From a virus: a stretch of DNA of 43,496 nucleotides. Below are positions 1 through 12,000 of this stretch, one piece after another. Position numbers and translations under genes: made by a program. The notes under the pieces are model-generated. The model saw only the letters and a list, made by a program, of their open reading frames with translations. It did not search any database and was not told the DNA's origin. Every line of letters starts with the position of its first letter. The first letter of the stretch is position 1. The DNA is taken from the IMG/VR virus record IMGVR_UViG_3300028829_002053, positions 1 to 43,496 of that record; one strand, given 5' to 3'.

Positions 1-3000
1 CTGATTAGACGTTTGATCCTGGATTGTATTAGTATCACCGTATGTGTACCACACTTTGCTATGCCCGTCTACTATCTCTTGACGTTCACTAACATCAATA
101 ACTTGGTCAGTTTCATAGTGTCTAAATGCTCTTGCTGTTCCCATTGTTCCTCTGCGGATATTTTTTAATTTATTTCCATCAATTTCCCAATAAACAATAC
201 GTTCTCCTGCAATCCAAATTACACCTGGAATATTGGCATTTAAGTTTGGTGTTGCTAATTTACTTGCATCTACTACTGAAATTTCTTTATCTGTTCTTAA
301 TAAATCTGTTGCTAGTGCAGTTGTGTTATCTTCACACAACCTGTAGTAACGAACTTGTCCTAGTATGTCTTGCCATACTTTCCAAGAAACTCTTTGCTTA
401 ATAATGTTTTCACTAAATTGTGATATTACAATGATATCTGTGTTACCAATATTAGTTGTTAGTTTAAGTTTACCATCTTCAATTTCGTAATCTTGTTCTA
501 CACTTAAACGTACACCGTTTTTACTAACCCATAGATAATTTGCATTACTTGGCGTTCTGTAAAGTGTGTAAGTTGGTGTATTAATAATTTGTGTTGTTGC
601 AATATCAAATGCAGTTGATCCGTCAAACGGTGCACTATCAAAACCATTTGCTAATACAACTGCTGAAGCAGTTGAACCTTTAAATGTTTGCGTTGTCATA
701 TCTAATACATTGTGGCTACTAAATGTTGTTACATTTAATTTAAATCCACTTGTAATAGTTAATCCACTTGCTAGTGTAATGTTTGTACTTGAAACTGTAT
801 ACTCGGCGTTTGTATTATCACCTATTGCAATTTTGGAACCACTTGATGGAGCAGAAGAAAATTGAACTTCCTTCGTACCCGAATTGTCAACGAGTGTCCA
901 ACCTGAGTTAGATACTCCATCAATAAACACTGAAACGTCTGATGCTGTTATAGTTGCGTGGTCTATGTCAGCAACGTCAGTTAAAGCAAAGTTAGTTAAA
1001 GTCCCGTCACCAGTTGCGTATGTGTATACCGCAGGACGTAAACGTTCCTCTGCTAGTTCTACATAAATTTTAGCATCAACTGGACCTTCGTATAAAGGTT
1101 CGTTTGCGAGAGTAAAAGTCCTCGTACTACCATCCATAGTAAAGATCTCTTGCCCAATGTGGCTATACGCAATCCTTACACTTGGATCCAAATTGAATAC
1201 AAATATATGTATGTGGTCACCCACTGCCGGTTTATAACCGCCTGTGAATTCTAATTCTGCTCTGCTATTAACATTGTTAATTTGGTTATCTTTTTTAACT
1301 CCATTAACTAACACTAATGCCTGTTGAGCAATACTTGAACTAATTGGAAGATTGTATTTTGCGTCAACACCATCTCCAGTTAGTACATAATCTAAAATCA
1401 TATTTTCACCACTGTTGCCTAAACTAACAATGTCGATAATATCTCCAACAACAGGAGCAACATTAAATACAACTTCGTAAGTTGTAAAATCAAGTGTATA
1501 CTCATCTGGCTGTACCTTACCAGTCTGTGTTGTATAAAGTAATAAGTTCATATTGTGATGTCCGTCACTAGTTCTAAAACTAAATCTTGTTTTGTTACCA
1601 TCACCTGTATGTTTAATAACATCTATTCTTGGACTTAATCCATCGGTACCACCATATTCACTTGTAGGTGTTTGATAAATTTCCATATCTAAACTATCAA
1701 ACACTCTACCAGGAACAAACTCTTCTGGTGCGTGTGAATTGTATTGGTCTACAAACTTGCCGCCAACTATGTTAATGTCTTCTGGTCTTGTGCCTAATAA
1801 TGAATCTCCAAACCTACTGCTAATATGTGTATCAGCAACTCCACTTATCATTGGAACACCTTCAGCACCAATCTCAAAGTTATCAAATGGAGAGTCATCA
1901 AATCCTGCACGATCCATACCAGGCTGTTTATCAAATCCTGGTCCTAATATTTTATTACCAGGATAGTCAATACCATAAAACAAGTTTTCTAATTCTTTAG
2001 CAGGTTGAATATCTGTTGGTTGGTAATATGCAATAGTTCTGTCCATTGCGTTTGCAAAAGTTTCATCAGCAATTACTGTTAAACTATCACTAGTAAATGT
2101 TGTTCCACTAGTAAAGTTCTCATCGGCTGTATATACTTCTCCTTGGTATGTAATTTTATTACCTGTAGTATATGATGTATTTGCTTGCCATTCTATAATC
2201 TCTGAAGTATATTTGATTCTATCAAACTTCATTGTAGTGTCTATAGAACGTGCTTTTAAATTTTCTAATTGTGCATATCCAAGTGCAGTAGTACCAGTAC
2301 TAGTTGCAATTGATACATTAGGTGTACTAACGTAACCTGTACCTTTATTTGTAATTTCAATACCTGTAACTACACCAGATTCTACTGTTGCTGTTGCTTT
2401 AGCACCAGATCCACCGCCGCCAGTAATTGTTACTACTGGAACAAAGTTATATCCTGTTCCGCCATTAGTTACTGCTACACTGCCAATAGAATGTTTATAG
2501 TTATCGTTCCAAGGCTTATTAAATCCTGTTGACAGTCTTACTGAATCTTCACTATCACTGCCATCTGGTTTTCTATAATAACCTAAGTTAGAATCAAAGT
2601 AACTATTAATATCGAAATCAGTTAAGTCACCTGTCCACGGATCAGTTTTATTATAGTTTGAAACATATTCTCTAATCTTAGTTCTGTAAGGTTTTGCTTC
2701 TGCAATAAACTCACTAACATATGTTTGGTTATCTTTACGATAATATGGTAAAGCATCTAAGGCTCTAATTTTATGATTAACACCAATGAATGATGTTTTA
2801 AATAACCAATCAATAAATGGTTGTTCATCTAATACATAATACAACATTGTAAATATTGTGTTGTTTGCTGACAGAGCCATATCATCAATTAAAACTTTAT
2901 TTAGAATTGTTTCAACAATTTTTCTTGTTTCAATTTGTGGCTCTTGGTCAAATAATTGGAAGTCAAAAACTTCAGTTCCAAAACCATAACGTGTTGAACT

Positions 3001-6000
3001 ATAGTTCCAAATACCTTCGCTAATTTGTATAGTTGCGTTTTTAATACCTACAGTTGTATACTCAGTTCCGTTCCAATATAGTAACTCCCAGTTACCGCCA
3101 TTTTCTACTTTAACTGTTTGTCCTACAACAGGTGTTACATCTACTAAATCTTTTTTAAGTGCAATACTATAATCAATATAAGTGTCTGCACTAAAGTTTG
3201 TTTCATACCAGTCAGTGTATGACCAATAGTTACTAACGTCGTAGCCTTGTAACTTACCAAGTACCCAAGTATTATCTGCTCTTTTAGAATATATACTCCA
3301 TCTATTTTGTACAGTTGTATCTGTACCAACAAGTACTTTATATCCTACTGCTTTTTCTTTAATACGAACATAACTTAATTCTGTATTGTTGGAAACTCTT
3401 TGATCCCAGTCGCCACTTGCTTGTTTAGGTTCTGGATCTTTTGCTAATAAATCAGTAATGTCTTTAGTTAATGCAATAGTATTTTTAGCCATTACTGTAT
3501 TAACTGTTGTTAAAAATTCTTTTAATGCAGACATTCTATCAATGAATAAACTTTGTCTTGGTCTAAATTGAATACCGTATTGCTCACTTGCACTTAATGT
3601 AGGATCTGGTACACTATTACCATAACTGTCTGCACCTACTAAACTATCTATTAACTTTCTTTTAAAGTTAGTAGGTAATGTAGCATCGGCAACATTCTCT
3701 TTTATTAGTGCCCATTCATTGTGGATTATTTTATCGTTTTTAGTTTTGTCATAATCGATAACTAAAACAGTTCCAGTATTTTTTAATTCTGATGCAAAGT
3801 TATATAATGAAACATCACTTGAACCTGTAAATGCAACGTACTTTAATTCAGCAGTTGTAGGATCGATTAATATATCTGTAACATCTTTAATACTTTTTGT
3901 TTTGTTCTCGGCTAAATCTAAAACATTTTTAACCCAGAAGAAATATCTATTCTTAACAACTGTGCCTTGTATTTTAGAAACTGTTGTATATAGGCTTGTA
4001 CTATAAACTGTTCCGGATCCTTCGTATGCACTTGGAACCTTATCGCTTTCAACCCACTGGTAAACATTTATACTACTTCCAGGAAATACACTTCCCCAGA
4101 AACTACTTCTATATGCCCAGTCACCTTGTTCAGCATAAACATATTTTACTGTTGATAAATCCCACCAAATTTTTCCTACTTGATCCGGACCCCAGGTGTG
4201 GGCACCTTCAATGGCATATGTTGCCGGATCCCATAATGTTTTATAATCAATATTTTCATCTGCTATACCTGGAATCTTTCCTTTAATAGGATCAACCCAG
4301 TCATAATAATTAATAACTTCGTTTTTAATTTTATCGTAACTAAACACACGATTAATTTTTGTTATATCTACTAATTGTTGTTCTTGTTCATGAGTAACAA
4401 ATATATCTTTTGCAGAACAGTAATGTGCAACTTGTCCTGAATCAATAATGCTTCCTGACTTATCATCATTAGGCATACCAATATAAATGTCATTACTGTC
4501 TAGTACTTGTAAAGCACTACCAAATAAATCATCAGCATCTATATTTGTGTTTGTAAATTTTTGTGTTTGTATATAACTTGTGTCTAACTCTTGATATGCA
4601 TAAACGTTACCACCGCGTTTTGTTGCATCAGCAAAGTGTGTACTGCTACTATCAAAGTCTGTACCTTGTGTATCAAAAGACATCTGTGCGTTGTATGTAC
4701 TTGTAGGCGCACCTACAACTAAAACTTTACCAGTTGTATCGATTGCAATCGATTTACCAAATTCTTGTCCATCAGTTTTAGCATTTTGTACAATATTTTG
4801 TACATTACCAAATTGGTCACCAATAACATTCGCAAATAAGTTACCTGAAATATCTACAATAATAAGTTCGTTATCTTTGTCTGCAGATGTAATAGTTAAT
4901 TTATTATTACTAGCAGAAGCAGATATATTTGTTATACTTGCATTATTAATTTGTGTTGCAATGTCTTCTACATTTTTAGTATTAATACTTAATGTAGTTC
5001 CGTTAATTACTATTGAACCTGTTGTAGTAGTTGTGTACTCAGGCCCAGTGTGCGACTTCGTAGGCCCACTTACGAGCCCTATTTTTGTAACAAGTCCACT
5101 TGCTCTTTCAAATCTATTACAACCTGGAGCACCTGCAAATAATTTTGTAAATGTATTATTACAAGCAACACTTTCACCATAACGTCCATCAACATTATTA
5201 AGTGTAGTTGTTATTTTTTGTGTTTTAGAATATCCAGTTGAACTATATTTACTGTATACATACACTGCACCTTCGTTAGAATATGTAGTGTTTTCTGCTG
5301 GAGCACCAATAATAATGTTGTCACCTGTTTTATCTGTGTCAATTGCAAAACCAAATTCAGTACTTGCTGTTCCATTAATTGTTGCTTTTAATTCCCAACC
5401 AGGTCCTGACTTAACTCTAATTTCTGCACTTGTGGCTGGTGCTGTTGTAAATGTAATAGTTGTTCCTGATACAGTAACATCTTCGTGTTGTATTTGTACA
5501 ACACCATCTACAGTAACAATACTTGCTTCTGCGTTTGCTGTTGTTGTAAATGCTGTCGTTGTGTTATCGCCGGTGAACGAATCTGTAGTTGTAAACGTAT
5601 CTGTGTCTGTTGCTCTTTTAAACACATAAACTTTATCCACACCTGGAGCACCTGCAACTAATGTACTTCCGTCTTTACTAAATTTAACATTTAGTTTTGA
5701 AGTACCTGTTATACTTGGCGGTGCCCAAGCAAAAGAAACATTATACTGATTTCCTTCTTGATAATAAATGTGTAAGTTACCTTCTGGACAGCCTACACTT
5801 GTTTTACTACCTACTGCAAATTTATTATCTTTAATATCTATGCTGTGTCCAAACCCTGCGAATCTATTGTCTTGTGCTGGACTAATAACTTTTGCTTCTG
5901 CTAAATCACCTTGTCCATTTGGAATGTACACAACTAATTTTCCATATGCATCGTAGTCTGCATAACCAAATACACCTAATGACTTATCTTGATTAATAGC

Positions 6001-9000
6001 AATACTATTACCCATTTTACCATTAGTGTATGCATAGTTGTTTGGTATTAAACTTGTTTTTGCTTTATATTCGTTTAATTTTTGGAATACTTTCCAGCCA
6101 TTGTCTGAAACTTTATCAACAAAAACTTTGTCGTTAAGTTTCCAGCCATTAACAGGAGTGTATCCTAATAAGTCACTACTAGTTTTGTATCTAATACTTC
6201 TGAACTTAAGAATAGTTGTTTCACCTGAAACATCTAAAGCATCTGATTGTTCATTAGTTTCAAAACTTTTTAATCCAGTAGTTCTTAAAACTTTGTGTAC
6301 ACCGTTTGCCGCACCAAATCCTTTAATAACAATTAAGTCATCTTTTAGTATATCGTGGTGTTCTTTAGTTGTCCAAAGTATTGTATTATTATCACTTGCT
6401 TGTGCAGTTAATACAACATCTTTTGTTATGTCTAAGTAGTAGAAATTCCAATCTAAGTTTTCATCATTAGCAACGTATAAATGATATCCAATACTCATAT
6501 TAGAAACACTGTTGTTTAAATTTTCATAAGAAGAAATATTAAACAGTGTAGCATCTGCATCTGTAATTTTAGCATAGCCTGTATAAGGTAGTACATCACC
6601 TTGTAATCCTATTGTTGTATTTGTAGGAATCCAATTAGGTGTAATTTCTGGTGGTGCTTTATAAAAATCTTCTGTTAAGACATTTTTAACACCTTCTAAT
6701 TTATTTTCAATACTATCAATTGAGTGTATTACTGTTGGGTTACCATTAATGTCATCACTCTTAAGTTCTAACTCTACACGTTTGTTAATATCTAGTCCGC
6801 CATATTCGCCAACACGAACTGCCCATTCTTCATACATATCAATATTTGAAGTAGTGTTATCGAGTTTGGCACGAAGTAACTTATCAATTGCGTTGCTTGT
6901 GCCTTTCTCTTTAATCATACCTTGATAGAATTTAACTTGTGAAGTATCATCTAATCCAAGGTTTTCTAAATAATTTCTGCTTTGATATCCAATAACACTC
7001 TTACCAAATTTGTCTGCACTACTTTCTAAGTTCACAGTATCGACATCGTAATAACTTTCAAAATCGCCACCTAGTGTGTCCCAGTTAGGAAGTAATCCTA
7101 ATTTGAAACTATCAGTTGGTGTCCACTTATCAAAGTCAAATGTTAACCCACTAGTATGCGGTTCACTTGCAGTATACAACTTGTCGTTGTTTTTAATAAT
7201 TTCGCCTTTTGCGTAATCTGTATTTTGTATCCATAGGTCAACCTTACCTTGGTTAAGAACAAATCCTTGAGCTGTTAAACTACCATCCCAGTCGCTTGTT
7301 CTCCAACCAACAAGTTTTAATCTGTTTTGTCTATTACCTAATTCTGGTTGGTATATAATATCGTTAAAGATTGTACTATTATTAAGAACAAGTGTGTGTT
7401 CGTATTGAACTGTTTTAATGTTAGCAAAATAAAGTCCGCCTACAGTTGCTTCAGGTGTAACTTCGAACTCACCATCTTCTCTTGTAGTTTTAAATTTGTC
7501 TACAGTTAAGTTTTCAAAACTTTGATTCATTATAGATTTGCCATTGTAATGATTAACTAAACTGTCAACCATACTATCTGCTCTTCTAAATGTAAGTCTG
7601 TTTGCACTTGGACTTAATGTGATAACTGCATCAGTTCCCCACTTTTGTTGAACCCAATATCCAAATTCTTTACCTGCCATTGTCCAGTTAGCAACTTCAA
7701 TACCACCAGCCATTTGTTCGCTGTTGTTTGCAAAATCATATCCTAATGATGTTAGGTATCTACCGTAACTGACTAAAAAGTCAAATACTTGTTGCGGTGT
7801 ACTTAATTCTGTTCCGTATGGTACAGTTAATACTGAATCTTCTTTATCTTTGTATTCAATAAACCTTTGATCTAATACTTGGTGTACATTAATGTTTCTA
7901 GATTGTCTACTTGGGATAACGTTAAACACAGGATTCTGTGTGTCATATCCATATATTGCATAACCACTATCAGTTTGCTGTACAATTACACCACTGTAAG
8001 GTGCACTTACAATAGGACTTGTTTTAGTAACAACTAGTTCATAATCCTCATCAGGGATCATAACGTTTTCACTAATTGCATTTGGACTTACTTGTTCAGC
8101 AAGTACTTTTAAGAATTTTTTATCTGTATACCCACTTAATTTTACTGCAAGATTAATATCTACTCTATCAATAATATCTTTTAGTACACTAGGTGCTACA
8201 CCTAAAAAGTTTAAATGATTAGCAACATAGAAACTGTATCCATTAATTACATTCTGATCAACTAACGGAGTTTCGAAATCACTTCTTTGTAACTGTTTGT
8301 TTGTAGTAACACTTACAATATTTTTTGTAATTGGTGTTCTAATAACTTTGTCTGTATCAAAAAGTAAACTAAAATATTTTGCAGGTTTCATTACTGCGTT
8401 AGCAATTTGTTTCATAAACGGAAACTCACTAGACTTTTCCCAAGCCGCTTGAGCAGGACCGCCGTCTCCAACTGCCCACTTGTCGTTTAATTCAAATACA
8501 GTACTTCCTGTTGCTAATGATTTCCATGGACTAACTAGTGTTCCATTTTCATTAACAGGAATCATATCTAGTAAATCTGTTCTTTTATAAAGATTATTTA
8601 CAGTATACGTTTGTGTTGTTGCGTCGTAAATTTTTCCATCACGTAGGTCTTCCCACATAACTTTGTTACCACTTGTATAAGGTGCAGGACCGTATTGCGT
8701 TTCCCACCAAGTTGGTTTAACATCTATACCTAACATCTCCCACGGGTGTGTATGTGGTCTATCTGTATCGTAATAATGTTTGTAAATTTGTCTCCAACCA
8801 CCTGGTAATAATTCGCCAGATATTTTATCTGCCATCTTATTATAGTTCCAAGTAAATTCATTACCACGCTCGTAACCATCATGCGTACTCCAATCAATTC
8901 TATTTTTAATTGACCATTGTAAAAAATGTCTACTTAAAATTGATTGATATTCAGATCTACTATATCCAGTATCTCTCCAACGTCCAGGTTGTGTTTCGTG

Positions 9001-12000
9001 TATATTGAAAACATCTGGTTTGTATGTTGCTTTAATATTATTATAGATTCTTTTTTCTAATTCTAAGATAACATCATCTAAAACATCACCATATGCTTTT
9101 GTTAAACTACCATCGTGTCCTTGAATAAAGTCGGTGTTAGTTATATATGTATTGTCAGTATATTTAATTGGTTCGTATTTAGGATACATACCCATCTTAC
9201 TAGGAGTAGGCGGGATATAATTTCCTATAGTATTATTGTAATCTACAATTTTAATAACAGTAGCCAATGCAGGTTCGTTAACCATTTCAATAGCAGGTCT
9301 TGTTGCATTGAAAGTGTAATCTTTGCCTAGTACTGCTTGTACTCCATTAATGTAAACTAATACCGAACGATTTGTATTTGTTTTTGGATTAAAAGTAGAT
9401 CCCATTTGATAACTTTTAATTCTGTTATCTGTTACTGTGTATGTGTAATTCTTTTTATTTGTACCGTGTCCAACCATGTCGCTGTAGTAGAATGGAAAAG
9501 ATGCACTTTTTGTACTATTAATACTTGCTAAAATTTTATCAACTGCTGTTGGTATATCTTCAAAGTCTAAGTCCAACGTTTCTGCCGCGGCAATAAACTT
9601 CTGTTTAAATTTTGTATATTCGTCTGAAGCATATTTTAATGCAGTTGTGACATTTAAATGATCTTCTTGTAAAAATATTCCAGGAAATACTAATCCACTT
9701 GAGTGATGCAAAATTTTACCTGCGTACTTTCCTGCATTGCCAATATCTCGTAAATTACCTGCTCCAGGATACACACCTGAAAATCCGTCAACAGTTTTAA
9801 TAATTTCGCTAACGTGCGAACGCATTTGTCCTAACGTAATGTCGCTAAAGTTTTTATTAAAAGCGTTGTTACTTAAATTGTTTGGAACCTCATAATATCC
9901 AAATGATGTTTGGTTATCAGATAATACTTTAATTGTTATTTGTGTTGAAACTGTTGGTGCAGTTGTAAATTCGATAATATGTCTTCCACTGTCTAGTTTA
10001 TATTCCCAACCTGTTTTAATTTCTGTGCTATCTGTAAAAACAATAGTTCCAGGTAATGTACCAACTGTTGGTGCAACACCTATTTCAAATTGTTTAGCAG
10101 TACCATTAGCAACATATGTTACTACTTGATATTGTACACTTGGTGTATCAATCTTTTCCCAACCATCAATATAAGATACAGTTTTGTTACTATCTGTAAC
10201 TTTAATAAACCCTGTGCTTACGTTTAATGTTGAACTTCCTGTTGTTGCTGTATATGTAAATGTGTCTAAACTATATTTGTTGTCGAATACAATATCACCT
10301 ATATTACTAAAGTTTTTATACTTTAAGTTAATACCTAATTCAGGATCTAATGTTGTTCCTGATCCTTTACCATATGCAAATAAAGGTGTTCCTGCAAAAT
10401 TTGATGATTGGTAAGTAGTTTTATTAGTATAACTTTTACCATTGTTATCAAAGATGTCAAAAAGAGGTTCTTGGTTAACAAGTGTTTTTTGTTGACCTAC
10501 TACCCAGTTTGTTCCGTTGAACCAATATGTTTTACCTTTTAATTTTTCACCATCTTTAGCAACAACTTGGTCGCCATTAACTAATGATGTTGTACTTGGA
10601 ATTAGTTTTACTTCTGATGTTCCATCATTTTGAAAGTCCACCATACTAACTGTAAATATTTTATTTTTAACTTCTAAATCTGTATCAGCAGTAAAAATAA
10701 CTTTCATTCCATTAGTTACTGCTTTACTATCAATAAAAAATGACGGGCCGTTGTTAATATTACTTAATGCATCAGTTGTAGTTGTATCAATTAAATCAAC
10801 AGAACCTGAACTCATGTTACCTGAGTTTAATAATGCAAGGTCTTTTTTAAATTCTATAATAGGACGTTTTGCTCTATTGTCTTGGTCAATAACTGCACTT
10901 TCGTTGTTATATCCTGCAATAGTAGTAATAACATCTTTATGGTACCAGTTATTATTTCTGGCCCATGCGTTACTATCAGCACTACCTACAGAACTAACTA
11001 TATAATCTTTTGTTTCACTTGTTTCTAATTCGTATGCAACATGGTTGTCTTTTAGTATTAATCTAATCGATTCCCCAACACCGTCTACAATATATGTTTT
11101 GCTTCTGTAAGATATTGGACTTACTGTTGTATCAGTTTGTATATGCATACCATTAGAAAATACAACACCGTTAGGTGCAGTATAATTCTTTTTACCAATA
11201 ATATCAGTAGTAACATCAATAATTTTTGTAGTAGAATCTAATAGTTTAATTTCACCATATTTGCTACTGTCTGTAGGATCAACATAATAAAATGTACTCA
11301 TAGGTGCTGTAACGGCTGGTACTTCTAATAAAGTTGTACTATCAGATGATCTATAATATTCGAATGTACTAAAGTTTTCACCTTCTTGTATTTGTACTTT
11401 TTTATTAACTCCAATAAGTGTAACACCTTGTAAACTAATTGTTCCACCACTTACTAAAATTCTAAATACTTGAAACTTCTCATCATTAGAAAATGTATTG
11501 GGCCATGCATTAGAAGTATTAACATCGGCATTGAAAACAATAGTTTTGTTTTCTAAATATAATTGTCCGTCAATACCACCTGCATCCATTACAGTTTGTA
11601 AAGTTGCTCCGTTTAAACTTTCGTAAGTATATTCACTACATCTTAAATCAACATCAGAAACATTTACAACGGTTTTTGTAAAAAAGTTTTGGTCTGTTGA
11701 TTGAGGAACATTAAATGTAATTGTGCCATCTGATATTCCGTTGTTAGTAACTCCATAAACATCTCTTGTAGTTCTATTGAAACTAACTGCACTTTTACCT
11801 GTAGTTCCTAATTCTGTTTGTATCCAAAAAGGATTAGTTTGGTCTACTGCAAAAGTATAACTACCACCACGTACTAGATAGATAGTTGGATTTTTTGTAG
11901 TTCCGTATGTTGGTGTAACTGAATACTTTTTTGCAGTACTAGTTACTGTAAAATCTTGTGTTGTTGGAACTTCAGCCGCTGTTATGTTAGCAGTACCTGG

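Noticed and set aside
4691-6439. Rightward Val/Leu-rich open frames opposite the giant gene
   Set aside because: They are antisense shadows of a long beta-rich coding frame; no ribosome sites, and they conflict with one uninterrupted 4,138-codon frame.
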